Assembly: GCA_030770535.1 (NCBI GenBank)
Contig: JASVEC010000029.1
Coordinates: 186,001 to 250,000, forward strand
Length of the DNA: 64,000 nt
Direction: 5' to 3'
From: Batkoa obscura
Lineage: Eukaryota; Entomophthoromycota; Entomophthoromycetes; Entomophthorales; Batkoaceae
In this document: positions 1 to 11,410 of the stretch, piece after piece
How the letters are laid out: each line of letters starts with the position of its first letter
How positions within the stretch are numbered: the stretch's first letter is position 1
Notes under the pieces: generated by a model
Databases searched by the model: none
What the model saw: only the letters and a program-made list of their open reading frames with translations
Told to the model about the DNA's origin: nothing
Made by a program: the position numbers and the translations under genes

Positions 1-1030
1 TTCTAAACGAGATTGATCCACTCTTTCATGTTGCTAAAAAAAATTAACATTAATATTAATATTAACATTATATCCTTCTAAAATAAATTACGTATAATTA
101 TAATTACCTCATAAAATCTTTTAATTTCTGAATCTAAAGTCACTCGAATTTCTTCTAAAGCTCTAGATAATTCAACAATTTTTTCATCTAAAAAATCAAT
201 TAAAACACTATTGAATTTTCAATAACTTATAATTTTACTTGTAGTTTCGTTTTTTTTTGATTTACTTTTAATTGATTTTTGTAACTAAATAATTATAAAA
301 ATTTATAATTAATAAAATACAATATCAACTTTTCTTTTTAAAAACTTACCTTAGCAATCTTAGCACTTTTTTCTTCATATTCTTTTGTAAGTCTCTGTGA
401 ATTACCTTCAATCTAAAATATTTAAATTTAATAAAAACTTAATAAAACATTCTATTTGTGTATTTACCAATCGAATACTTGATGAGTCTAAGTGAATATT
501 TGTAGATTCTCTTACAATTTTGTCCACTTTTTTAGTGATGTTTTGGGATAAAGTTTGATGATTAATTGATATTTCTTCAACTTCTTTTTGTAATTTACTA
601 AGGATAGAATCCAAATGACTATCATAGTTAATAATTAATATTTTGAATTAATATTTGGGTTTGTATAAAACAAAGGAAGATGACTCACTTAAACATTCCT
701 TTTTCTGTAATATAACTTTTCTTTGCTAATTTTAATAATTGTTTGGAATATAATTCTTCAATTTGAGCTCTTTATGAATAATAATAATTAAATTAGTTTA
801 ATTTGATTGTTCATTATTATTAATTTATTGTTTTACCTTTCTCTAAAAAAATCGGATAACTCTTCATCTAATTGTTTACTTTTTTTAACTCTTGCTCCCA
901 TGATTTCTAACCCAATTTTGGGTTTTTCTTTCTAATAAATCCAAATTAGTATTAGTATATTCTATTAAGATCAATAATAATTAAAATGTGTCTCCTACTA
1001 ACTTACCATGAATGTTTCTACATAACTCAT
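1..1030 (-). CDS. F-BAR domain protein, Syp1/FCHo (muniscin)-like, 3' part outside window
   Basis: This is the N-terminal part of a membrane-bending endocytic or cytokinetic adaptor. Eight exons can be joined on the minus strand (1007-1030, 837-931, 689-769, 468-618, 350-412, 239-284, 108-187, 1-33). All have GT-AG introns and together give 191 uninterrupted codons. The start reads MSYVETFMKEKPKIG. A typical FCH segment follows (about residues 20-55, with LSDFFRERAQIEELYSKQLL), then long Lys/Glu-rich helices as in the F-BAR dimer. The opening and the FCH spacing resemble the FCHo/Syp1 muniscins, which act early in clathrin endocytosis, more than Bzz1. A Cdc15/Imp2 relative cannot be excluded because the C-terminus lies beyond base 1. 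The exon chain is directly visible; the subfamily is inference. Confidence 0.75.
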
Positions 1031-1733
1031 CTTTACTTTACTTTTAATTGATTTGCTTTATCTTCTTATTTAAAATGAATTGTTTTAATCTTTGGAATTT
1101 TTATTTCGTTTTTATATTATCAAATCTTTTTCAGCTGACCTAATTTATAACCATTTGAATTTTCAATAACCTATACAATACTAGTTTTATTGGTCAATAT
1201 TTTATCTAACCAATCATAATATAGAAATTAAGTTGACCAAAAATTTGAACTTTTTTCAGCCACCAAAATTGAATTTTTAAATAAAAATCCAGATTAACTC
1301 AATGACTATCAATATAGTCACCAAAATAATAGCATATTCATTTGATCAAATAGATGGCTAAAACTTTAATTTTTATTTAATAGACAATATAAAATATACT
1401 TTAATAATATTCAATAAAAAATTATATTAAAAAGATTTACTAAAATCATAAAATTTTTATTTTTATATTAAATATTTCTTCAAATAATAATAATTATTAA
1501 AATGAATACAATATTAATAAAATTGAAGCTTCATTTTAAAAATAATAACAAAATAATAATTAAAAAAATCGTCTAAATAATCATTTAATTCTATATTTCT
1601 ATATTTCTATATAATAAAAAACAATTGATAAGTCAATATCGTTATCGTAACCACTAGTTCAATATCAACTTATTCGCATAAATAACACTTTCATATATTA
1701 AAAATATAACAAAAATTAATCACAATTCCCACT

Positions 1734-3664
1734 TTACTCTGCCTTTTTTATAGCTTTAACAATTCTCATTTCCCCTTCATTCTCTCCTTCACTTTCCTCT
1801 TCGGAACTTGATGAACTATTCCCACTATCGCTTGAATATAATCTAGGTATCGTTTGTAATTTTCTAATTGAACTAGCTAATTTATAATAAAAATTGCCAT
1901 CATAATCACCATATGGAGGGGGTAACTTCATTCTTTTACTTTGTGAGAGTTTTGCTAAAGTATCTAGAGAGTGAATTAATTTTAGAGCTAATTTAGGTCG
2001 AGCATAACGGGTTTTTAGATAAACATATTCAAGATTTGTTGGGGAACAAAAATTTTGAGTAATGGCTATAGTAAAATCTATATAATAAAATAAATAAAAT
2101 TAATGTTAATCATAATAATAAAATTAGTTATTCTATTCTAAATTTAGAAACTTACCAACATTAATAACAATATGACTCCAACCACCAGGTACAAATATAG
2201 TTTCTCCAGGCCTTTGTAATACTTGTTGCATTTTTAATACCTTACCTAATGTAGGATCTAATACTGGATCCATAAATTCCTCTTCTCTTAAATTGGAAGA
2301 TATTCTAGCAGGTAATAAAAATTTAGGAAATACATCTGAAAACCAATTAATAGCTTCTCGATCTTTTCTACCATTACTTGGATCAATTAAAGTTTTATCT
2401 GTATTTGGTGGGAAGAGAACCCATCTAGATAAAAGAGAAGATGGTCAATTGAATTTTATTTATACTATTATAATATAAGTTTACCTTTTATATCCTTTAA
2501 TTAAAGCATTCCATGCACTTGTACCTAAAAAATAAATTTAAATATTAATGTAGTTTATACATTAATCTTAATTATTACCTAATGGATCTATATGAATACT
2601 AAATATTAATTAATTAATTAAAAATAAATAATAATATAATATAATATAATATAATATAATACTAATATAATATAAAACTTACTCAGTACCCGATCTAGCA
2701 GCCCCAATAACAATCCAACGATAAGGTGGTCTACGATTACCAGTTAAATGAAATAAATCGATATCAAAAAATTTGGGTATAAAAAAATCATTTAATAAAT
2801 TTTCTTTTTTAATTATATCTTTATCCCCTCCTTCTATTTTTCGCTTATTGTTATTATTGTTATTATTGTTATTATTGTTATTATTTCTTTTTAAATCCTT
2901 TTTTCTAGTTACTGAAGAATCAAATACATATAATGGAGAATCATCCGTTATTCCTTCTGTTTTTAAATAATTAAAATAATGTTTCATTTTAATATAAACA
3001 CCATTATTTTTATCATCATGACCAACACGAAACTTTTCGTTAGCATAAACTTGATTAAAATACTATAAATTAAAAATGAAAAAATTAATAACACATAACT
3101 ATTGAACTATTTTATATTAAAATAATATTATTTTACCTCTTCATTCCATTTATTTTTTGCTGGCCAAAGATCCGTTAATCCTTTAATAATTACAGGTATA
3201 TTTAACTTTTCATACTTTTCAATAAATTCTTCACGGGAAGTTGATATATAATCGATTCTTTTTAATTTATCTAATTTAGGATCCATATACCAATTTTGTT
3301 GATAATAGGAATGTTGATTCCATTTATCAATTGGAAGGGCTAGTTAAAAGAAGAAAGAGTTAGCATAAAGTGAAAAGCATAGAGAATGATAGAAAGTTAC
3401 ATGAACGAGCTAGTTTTTTAGCTTTATTGATTTTTTTCTGAGATTTTAATGAATAAGTTGGAATATCTTTTGTTTTAATTGAATTATCTACTAAAGTAAG
3501 ATTGAAATTGATTAGTATTTTTAATTGAATATTATATTATTTATTACTATTATTATTATTACCCACTTTTAATTTTGTCATTAAAACTCAAATATTAATT
3601 AAAAAAGAATTAAAAATCTATACAAATAAAATTTACCAATTTTATTAAAAATAGATGATTTCAT
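1734..3664 (-). CDS. JMJD6: JMJD6-type JmjC 2-oxoglutarate/Fe(II) dioxygenase
   Basis: JMJD6 enzymes hydroxylate lysines of RNA-splicing and chromatin proteins in the nucleus; arginine demethylation has also been reported. Nine exons (3637-3664, 3563-3586, 3401-3490, 3137-3339, 2683-3062, 2579-2598, 2485-2524, 2156-2424, 1734-2077) give about 465 residues in one frame. Visible landmarks in order are DDSPLYVFDSS, PKFFDIDLF, RRPPYRWIVIGAARSG, the iron-binding HxD in IHIDPLGTSAWNAL, the cofactor-region lysine in GYKRW, and the second His in RPGETIFVPGGWSH. The family's Ser-rich acidic tail follows. A run of about 13 Asn is inserted before the PKFF motif. Exon 6 is only 20 bases long and carries the HxD motif. 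The true start may be the Met in exon 2. JMJD6 is missing from budding yeasts, which helps place the organism. Confidence 0.93.
2634..2665. repeat. TAATA microsatellite in a JMJD6 intron
   Basis: A run of ATAAT/TAATA units fills most of the intron between exons 5 and 6. Confidence 0.85.
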
Positions 3665-3816
3665 TTATATTTTATTCTTTAAAAAAAATTGCCAATCAAA
3701 AAAAATTGCATCTCAAATCCCCTTTTCACTACCAATGAACTAAGAAACTTATAATAATATTAAAATGAAATATAATTCTCTTCTGACACTCCTAGTAATG
3801 AAAATTCATTAATAGA

Positions 3817-5334
3817 TTAATTACTCAATAGAGAATTCACTCTAGATGTTGAAAATTGATTAAAATCATACGATTTCCTATTGTTATTACTTGTATTAAA
3901 AGGTACATCAATTTCTAAAGGAATGGACGTTTTTCTATCTAATAATGGACTAGTTACATCCTCTACATTATTATCATTCCTAGTCAATGTATCTACTCGT
4001 AAGGGAAGTGAAGCATCATTATCCTGTAGCAATCTCCTATTCTCACCTTCCCCTCCTCTTATTTCAGGTGGTGGATCCAATATTAAACTAGCAATATTGG
4101 ACTCAATAGTATTAAAATTAACTTCATCACAAGAAGAAAAAGAATCAACTCTTTCTTTGTTATTGAATTCAAATAATGAGGACATATTATTTCGATCATT
4201 TTGTTGTTTAATTGTATTTTGATATGTTTTGATTCGATGGAATTTATATAATTTGTAGAATAGGTAGAGAAAGAGAATAATGAAACTAAATCCAATGGCA
4301 ATGAGATTACCTATTAAAGCACCAGAAGCGACGATAATATCTTTTTGTTCATCCGTTAATGGAATGGGGGCTAGCGCTGGAGATATAGTTTGTTTAATTA
4401 TATTATCCTGTTTTAGAAATTGATTGTTTAAAGGTATAAAATAATTTTGTTTATTTAAATCCATGGATTCATTATTAATAGTAAATAAATTAATATTATT
4501 TAAATTATTAATAAAAAATAAATTATTATCTTTTATTATGGGTTGAAAATAATTACTATCATTATTTGATATATTATTATTATTATTATCTCTTTTAGAT
4601 AGATAACTTGATTTATCAATTATTGTATTTTGTTGCTGATTATAAATGTAAATATTAAATTTATCTTTAATTAAATACCAACTAGTTAAATTATATTGTG
4701 TTCCAATTGAATTAACATGAATTTTTTCAAATGCATCTATCTTTTGTGACTTCCAATGTTCCTTTATCATATCTAATTTATATACTTTCGGATTATAATT
4801 GCCAAACACAAACATCTTATTATTATCATCATCGCATATCACGTTTGATGGATAAAAATTAGGCAATTTATTTAATCTACTTGATTTCACTTTATTTATC
4901 TTCCTACTTTTAACATCTACTTTATATAACTTATAACTGGGATAAAAGTATTCATCTGAACCGCCAAAGATGAAAAATTCTTGCTTATTTTTATAATAAC
5001 ACGTTAAATAATTTCTTAAATACGGTTTATCTCCTTCCGTTTGGATCTCTTTTACTTCTTTATTCTTAATTCCAATTTCAATAAGATTAAACTTATCGGT
5101 TAACAATATTAATTTATCATTAGTTATAGTAATGACTTTCTTTATACCCACATTTAGTTTTGAATTCGTTATTATGGGCTTGAATTTCATTGCAGATACA
5201 TCTCCTTCCGTCAATTTTAATTCATATATATTGTCATTGTATTCATATTTATCATCACTAAGTTGTCGTTTGCCTCCTATTAAATATATACTATCACCAA
5301 GTGTTATGGTTTGAAAATCAATTATTGATGTCAT
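3817..5334 (-). CDS. Kelch-repeat single-pass membrane protein
   Basis: This intronless gene encodes 505 residues. The N-terminal two thirds contain kelch-like beta-propeller blades (for example DSIYLIGGKRQ, EFFIFGGSDEYFYPSYKLYKVD and KMFVFGNYNPKVYKLD). These are followed by a low-complexity Asn-rich stretch and a clear transmembrane helix near residues 337-361 (ALIGNLIAIGFSFIILFLYL). About 145 polar, probably cytoplasmic, residues with DPPPEIRGG and LLDRKTS segments complete the protein. An in-frame TGA directly precedes the ATG, so the start is sound unless an upstream exon exists. No cleavable signal peptide is visible. The general layout, propeller plus one helix plus polar tail, is common among fungal kelch membrane proteins of unknown role. 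No specific orthologue is recognised. It lies tail to head with JMJD6, about 150 bases upstream of that gene's start. Confidence 0.8.
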   Translation of the reverse strand: MTSIIDFQTITLGDSIYLIGGKRQLSDDKYEYNDNIYELKLTEGDVSAMKFKPIITNSKLNVGIKKVITITNDKLILLTDKFNLIEIGIKNKEVKEIQTEGDKPYLRNYLTCYYKNKQEFFIFGGSDEYFYPSYKLYKVDVKSRKINKVKSSRLNKLPNFYPSNVICDDDNNKMFVFGNYNPKVYKLDMIKEHWKSQKIDAFEKIHVNSIGTQYNLTSWYLIKDKFNIYIYNQQQNTIIDKSSYLSKRDNNNNNISNNDSNYFQPIIKDNNLFFINNLNNINLFTINNESMDLNKQNYFIPLNNQFLKQDNIIKQTISPALAPIPLTDEQKDIIVASGALIGNLIAIGFSFIILFLYLFYKLYKFHRIKTYQNTIKQQNDRNNMSSLFEFNNKERVDSFSSCDEVNFNTIESNIASLILDPPPEIRGGEGENRRLLQDNDASLPLRVDTLTRNDNNVEDVTSPLLDRKTSIPLEIDVPFNTSNNNRKSYDFNQFSTSRVNSLLSN

Positions 5335-5561
5335 TCAGTGATGGTAATATTGATAGTGGTGATATATATAGTGTATCTATGTATATTTACTGCTGAAGTG
5401 ATTGTACAGTATTTAAATGGTCAAATTAAGAAAAGAAAAAAAGATAAATTTAAAAAAATCGGGTGAATTTGAGTCCTTGTTATAGGGTTCAAATTACTCC
5501 GTTTTTTTCTATTTTTTAAAAGATTCGAAAAAAATGGAGAACTTTTACTGTTCTTTTCAAT

Positions 5562-5671
5562 TATATAGGGATATATTTTTTTGTTTAAGAATTTTACTAA
5601 CAATCTTTTCGCTCAAATAGCGCTTAAAAATGGAAAAGGAAGGTAATGAAATAAAAAAACATCCTCATATG
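5562..5671 (-). mobile_element. MITE-like element copy 1
   Basis: Element with terminal inverted repeats of the form TATATGGGGATGT followed by a T-run. The core reads TTTTTAAGCGCTATTTGAG on the element's forward strand, here inverted. It is slightly diverged at both ends. Confidence 0.8.
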
Positions 5672-6041
5672 GAGATGTCTGAATTGATTTCATTTTTTTA
5701 TCTAATTTTTAAATTTTAAATTTTAAATTACGGATAAAGTAACCAGTGAAACTGTATTAAAATAAAGCCCAGTTTTTTGAATTTTTTATTAAGAACCTTG
5801 CTTAAAATTCTATAAAAATAAATTCTTTATTAAAAAGCAAAAGTACTTAACAGTTTTAAAAGATTATAATAAAAACCTAATATTCAATAATGGACAAGTT
5901 AACACAAGCAATTGTTATAAGTAGTTTTTTAAAGTATGATTTAAATATTATACTATAAAAATTTTGTTTAATAAAATTCTATTATTAAGAAATCTATAAT
6001 TAATATTTACTTTTTTAATTTGATTTTAATAATTAAAAAAA

Positions 6042-6150
6042 TATATAGGGGTGTTTTTTTAGCTTCATCACTTTTTCCATTTTTTAAGCGCTATTTGAGC
6101 GGAAAGATTGTTAGTAAAATTCTTAAATAAAAAAATATATCCCTATATAT
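6042..6150 (+). mobile_element. MITE-like element copy 2
   Basis: Nearly intact copy of the same ~105 bp element. The core AAGCGCTATTTGAGCGGAAA is present, and both ends show the ATATAGGG inverted repeat. Confidence 0.85.
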
Positions 6151-6479
6151 TAAAGTATATATTATATAAAATTATATTAATAGAAGTCCTGTTTTTTTAT
6201 ATATATTTTATTAATGTAATATATAAAAAGTAATCAAAACTTTTAAATTATTTTATTATAGTACATATTATAAACTAGTAGAATTTTTGCTAAATTAGTA
6301 AAGATTTTCTTAATATAACTTATATATTAATATTGATTAAAATTGTAATATGTAAATAAATACATTTTTTATTTAGAAAGCTTTTTTTAGTTTAATTAAA
6401 TAATAAATTTATTATTTTGATATTAAAACTACACTATTAATATATTGTCAAATTGATAAATATTTGGATAAAAAAGGAG

Positions 6480-6900
6480 TAATGTGAGAGTTGGTACTCA
6501 GTGGTAGGGGTTAAAAGCAGTTCTTGCTTGATTAACTTACCTTGAGTCGAAAGGTTTTAGTTTATATAACTAAGATAGACTTAAATGAATAAGAATAATA
6601 CGTAATAAGTTACGAACTATGTAAAACAAATAGAATAGACAATACTACTGTAAAATCTACGTAAGACGTTGTCAGAAAGACTTAGTGGCTTTGTTGATGA
6701 TACGTTATCAAAGACTAATTCAATTAAAAAAAGCCTCGAGTTATCATGTTGGAGAATCTCTTTTATACTCCAACAAGTGCGGATATCAAAACTAGAGGAT
6801 ATCATTCTTTGCAATATGGAGTTAGAAATCCTCACAGCAAATCAAAACAAGGAACTCTGAATTGATTATACCACATGGTTCACGGTTGAATTGATTACAA
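6480..6900. other. GC-richer island of unknown origin
   Basis: This stretch is clearly less AT-rich than its surroundings. It contains the inverted repeat TGTTGGAG...CTCCAACA (about 6748-6776) and, near 6490-6510, TTGGTACTCAGTGGTAG, which loosely resembles a tRNA A box. It may be an old retroelement or tRNA-derived relic. No family can be assigned. Confidence 0.25.
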
Positions 6901-7112
6901 GACTACCACTAGTTTTGTAAACAAGTTCAATGATTATTATCTTATAATTAATCCGAGAGCTGATAAACCAATATTTCACATTTATTAATTGTATTTTTTT
7001 ATAGTATTTAACAAAAAAATCAAAATTAAACTTTAAACTATCATATATCTTATAATTTTTTTTAAATATAATGTAAAAATTTTAAAAGTTTAAATAGTTT
7101 TTTATATTTGCT

Positions 7113-7220
7113 TATATGGGGGTGTTTTTTTTGGTTTCATCACTTTCCATTTTTTAAGCGTTATTTAAGTGGAAAAATTACTGGTAAAATTCTTAAACAA
7201 AAAAATACATCCCCATATAT
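7113..7220 (+). mobile_element. MITE-like element copy 3
   Basis: Well-preserved ends (TTATATGGGGGTGTTTTTTT and ACATCCCCATATAT). The core is slightly changed (AAGCGTTATTTAAGTGGAAA). Confidence 0.85.
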
Positions 7221-8520
7221 TAATTTTTGTAAATTTTTTGAATAAAAGTTTTCTAAATATTAGATTAATTAAACAGTTTCCTATATATATTAAATCATGA
7301 TTTAACATTTTATATAAATAATTAAAATGAGCTTTGTTTATTGTTTTATTATTTTTTAACTATAAGATATTAGACTTTAATACTAATATAGTTTATTTAT
7401 TATGATAGCTTGAATTTATTAAATCTGGCTTTATTTTTTTATTTTTTTTTTATTTTTTTTTATTTTTTTTATATTAAATCCAAAACTTTTATATTTATTA
7501 AAATAATATAAAACATATAGTTAAAAAAACTACTTGTTTAAAATAAAATGATTAAAATTAGTTTTTTAAGTTAAATAAAAAAGTTTTACTTTAAAAAACT
7601 TAAAGTTATTTAATTCTATATTAAAGATTTAAATTTAAAAACTTAAAATTTTTAAATAAATTTAAGCATTTTTATATTTAAATTATTATTATTTTTAAGT
7701 AAAATATAACAAAACAAGCAAACTAAGTATAAATAAGAAATTGATTTGTTATTATTTTTTTAAAAGTAGTTTTAATTCAGCTTGGATTTATAAACTATAA
7801 TAAAGATTAAATAAAAAAACAAAAATGCTGTGTTATTTTTTAAAATCTATTCAACTCTGTTTATTGAATTAGAATAAACTATGCTATTTATAAATTTTGA
7901 ATTTTATTTTTTTATAGCTTTTTTACTATTAGTCATTCATTTTTATAATAAAATATTAGCTAATGTTATTACTTATTTATTATATAAGCAGATGTATTTT
8001 GCTTTTATTTATGACTTTAATTTAATAAAATTCCATATTTCTACTCTTTTTAAAAGTCATTGAAGGTTATATTCCATATTAACTACTTGAATACCGTAGA
8101 CAAGCTGTGCTTGCCAAATTTTTTTAAAACAAAATTAAGTTATGATGAACATTGCTTATTAAATTAGTCCCAGCTAAGCAAAAAACATTCCTTAATAATT
8201 AAAAGATAGATTGAAATTTCAATCCAATAGAATTTTTTGAGATGTTTAGTACTTAAAGGGTTAAATAAATTCCAAAATGCTATTAGAAATAATGCTATTA
8301 ATTAAAAAAGCATTGAATTATGATGTTACATTATTGTAATATTATAAAAATATTGGATTTAATAAGTTATTTAAACTATTTACTAAGCAACGGATTTATT
8401 ATATAAATAGAAAAGATTACTTAACTTTTTTTTTCCGTTATACAGAAAATCCTATCTTTTTTTTAATATAGATACTTTATTATTTCCTTTATACAAAATA
8501 TTTTTCTTTATCATTTAAAC

Positions 8521-9903
8521 ATGATGCTTAGATTCGAGGATTTATCAGATATTATTTTAGAGGAGATATTTAATTCAGTATCTCCATATGAGTTAATTAG
8601 ACTTCGTACTTTGAACAAGTTCTTTAATAGGTTTATTTCTATAATGGTATTTAACAAAAGGTGTAATTCAGTTCCTGCATTCTATATTGATGATGAATTT
8701 CGAGATAAGTTTATAACTAGGAATGGAAACAATATGAATCATTTAAATGTAGGTTCCAATGATAATATCCGATATCTTAAATTATGTCCAAATATTTCTA
8801 GTTTATCTGTATATTGTTATAATAATCTGAACGAATTGGGCCTAGCAATAGCTTCTAATTCTTTCCCTAGGTTAAGAACTCTTAAGCTGGAAGTATCATG
8901 TGAAAGACCTGAATTTATAACTTTTTTACTAATCATTAAGCTTACATTATATAATATTGAAAACCTTCATATAGAACGTTTTAAATATAAGCTTGATGAA
9001 GTTGTTAGCTATATCAATCCAAATAAGCTTGATGAAGTTGTTAGCTATCTCAATCCACATAAGCTTAAAGTATTGAACTTTCGTTCACTTTTTGGTTCTA
9101 TTGTAGATTTGGACTCACTAAAACAAATAAAGGGTGAGTTGAAAGGTTTAAAACTATTATCAGTAACGTGTTATAAGCGGTTCTATAATCGTGTCTTTGA
9201 TGATTTAGTATCTTATGAATCTCCAACCAAATTTAACATAACTTTGAAGCATTTCAATGGGTACTTAAATCAATATAAAGATTTACTAAGATTTAATGAG
9301 ATTTACATAGATACAATCAATGAAGAGTTTGATTTTAGAATATTTGATAAAATAGACAAACATAAAATCAGAGCTTTAGGTTATATCAATCCTACAATGC
9401 TTAAAATTATTGATTTGAAATTATTACCAAATCTAAAGAAAGTGAGTATAATGGAAAAAGATGAATTACCAACTATTATAGGCTCAATTTCTTCAGTATT
9501 AACAATCCATACTATTGAACTATGTTTCCTTGAACAAGTCTTTAAACCCGATAAATTAATTTCACTAAGAGATTTTGATTTAAGGAAAATTAAGCATACT
9601 AATACTTATTACCATAAGCGACCCTTAAACAAGCAACATTTTATCCAGTGTAGCTTTATAAAGCAGTTAACATTTATTAATTGCTTTGTATCATTACAAG
9701 ATATTTTTGATGTTTTATATTTATTTCCTAACATTGAATCGGTTACGCTCAAGAAGTTTACTTTTAAGAAATGTAAAGAAAAAATAGTATACAGCCTTAG
9801 TAATCCTATATTATTTCAATTTATTAAAATCCAGTTTGAATGTAATAAAGCAGAAATTATGGATATTTTAAACAAGGATTCATTGATTACATTAGTAAAA
9901 TAG
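8521..9903 (+). CDS. F-box protein with degenerate leucine-rich repeats
   Basis: This intronless gene encodes 460 residues and probably a substrate-recognition subunit of an SCF ubiquitin ligase. The first 45 residues form an F-box (LSDIILEEIFNSVSPYELIR, then LRTLNKFFNRFI), which would bind Skp1. The rest is a series of irregular leucine-rich repeats, for example NISSLSVYCYNNLNELGLA and FPRLRTLKLEVS, ending in LFPNIESVTLKKFTFKKC. A perfect-length 36-base tandem duplication (8989-9024 and 9025-9060) repeats the segment KLDEVVSYINPN once, so the array is still changing. F-box/LRR families are strongly expanded in several fungal lineages, and the target here cannot be predicted. The gene sits alone between two repeat-rich intergenic regions. 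Confidence 0.85.
   Translation: MMLRFEDLSDIILEEIFNSVSPYELIRLRTLNKFFNRFISIMVFNKRCNSVPAFYIDDEFRDKFITRNGNNMNHLNVGSNDNIRYLKLCPNISSLSVYCYNNLNELGLAIASNSFPRLRTLKLEVSCERPEFITFLLIIKLTLYNIENLHIERFKYKLDEVVSYINPNKLDEVVSYLNPHKLKVLNFRSLFGSIVDLDSLKQIKGELKGLKLLSVTCYKRFYNRVFDDLVSYESPTKFNITLKHFNGYLNQYKDLLRFNEIYIDTINEEFDFRIFDKIDKHKIRALGYINPTMLKIIDLKLLPNLKKVSIMEKDELPTIIGSISSVLTIHTIELCFLEQVFKPDKLISLRDFDLRKIKHTNTYYHKRPLNKQHFIQCSFIKQLTFINCFVSLQDIFDVLYLFPNIESVTLKKFTFKKCKEKIVYSLSNPILFQFIKIQFECNKAEIMDILNKDSLITLVK
8989..9060 (+). repeat. 36-base tandem duplication inside the F-box gene
   Basis: Two adjacent 36-base units differ at only a few positions and keep the reading frame. Each encodes KLDEVVSY(I/L)NP(N/H). Confidence 0.9.
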
Positions 9904-10080
9904 CTCAACAAAGTAAGATAATAACTAGCTTTATTGAGTCTGCCCTTCAGCATCTTTTTTATGCAATAAAATCTATTATCTTCCTACTAATAAAACTTTA
10001 ACTATAATTTTTTTTAAATAAATGATATAGCTTTCTAAATTATTTAATATTTAATTATTATTTTGTTTTCTAAAAAATTC

Positions 10081-10497
10081 CTAAACGTCAACCTTTATCA
10101 GCTTCTTTGTTATCTCCATTTTTACTTACGTTATTCAATTTACTATCATTCTTTTTATCTCCTTTCTTAGCTTCATTTTTCTTTTCAGCCTTTCTGTCAC
10201 CTTATCTACTCAACCTTTTGTTTTGAATATTATCTAGTTAATCACTCTTCTTTTGATCACCTTCTTTTTCACCTACATTTTCTTTGTCTTTGTCTTCTCC
10301 TTCCTCATCATCACCTCTTATATTTGATTTACTATTCACTTGATCATTCAAATGTTTGTTAACCTTAGGATTCAACTAATTAGCACGTTCAATCTAATTA
10401 CTATCATCGACATTGGGAATATAATTAGAACGAAGGTAACAGCGCCAATGATGATGGAAGATAAAACCAAAGCAGTATAGAACTGTCTAAGCTACAT
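10081..10497 (-). pseudogene. Decayed gene for a Lys/Asp/Glu-rich protein (relic A)
   Basis: Read on the minus strand, one frame gives a long hydrophilic segment containing SNYIPNVDDSN, DDEEGEDKDKENVGEKEGDQ and AEKKNEAKKGDKKNDSKL. It is interrupted by TAG, TAG, TAA and TAA, each at a place where Gln would fit. Upstream, in another frame, an ATG followed at once by TAG precedes a hydrophobic stretch (QFYTALVLSSIIIGAVTF) that resembles a signal peptide or anchor. The composition and codon use look coding, so this is probably a dead gene for a secreted or membrane-anchored charged protein. The link between the two frames is a shift or a lost intron. No homologue is recognised. A similar relic lies 1 kb further on. 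Confidence 0.55.
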
Positions 10498-11410
10498 AAT
10501 TTGTTGATAAAAATTAAAGTAAGGAGGATGAGTGAAGCGTAAGTATTAATTTCAAATTGAAAAGTGTTCATAAGTATAATGGAATTTTGTTGATAGTTTT
10601 TATAGTCTCTACTTCGGATTTTATTCGTTATTTTTAAAATATTTACTACAATTTTATTTTATAACTCATTAATGAACTATTAGTTTATAAACATATAAAA
10701 AGTTAAATAAATCCTTCTTAGTTTATCATTAATTTATTTGTATTCTTTTTATTCTTCTTTATGAAATTAATATGCCTCAGTATAATAAATTTAAGAAGAT
10801 TTCAATAGTATTTAATTCAACTTTTTATTTGTATAATATTAAATATTTGATTATTTTAATTGTCGTTTTAATAGATGTGTATGTTATTTATATTTTAGTT
10901 ATGTATTAAAATAAAATAATCAAATCAAATCTATAAATATTAATAAATTGATATAAATTTAAAGAATTCACCCACTTAAAAGTGATATTGCAACTTACAA
11001 TATCAATTATGATATATTCAATATCACTGAACAACCCCATACGAGCTATATCTCATTCGAAATAATCACAATGATGAGATCGTTTATTTCATAACCTTTA
11101 ATTGTGTATTTACTATGAGATGATATGTAGTCAATAAAACGAAACTCACTACACCATTAATAGAATTCATTACTTTTATATTATTATTAAAATTTAGTTT
11201 TAAAACAAGATTATTAAAAAAATCCATAATAAATAGTATAGCATTCTATCTTATTATCCTTATTTGATAATAAATTATTAAAGTCGTAAAAGTTGGAAAT
11301 AGACTATACAAGACATAAAACTAAAATTTATTGAAAGTACTGATTTTTTCGAAATAGTAAGCTGTTCAAAATATAATTACTGATTTTACCTTTTCAAAAA
11401 TTTATAGAAG

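Larger units (their letters stand above)
5335..8520. other. 3.2 kb intergenic region with three MITE copies
   Basis: No convincing coding exon is visible. The region holds three copies of the ~105 bp inverted-repeat element, a T-rich run around 7430-7475, and a GC-richer island at about 6480-6900 described separately. Short ATG-to-stop stretches here are AT-rich chance frames or run through the repeat. Confidence 0.6.

Noticed and set aside
6485-6560. tRNA-like gene with A-box-like TTGGTACTCAGTGGTAG
   Set aside because: No acceptor stem, anticodon arm or proper B box can be folded. At most an old tRNA-derived relic.
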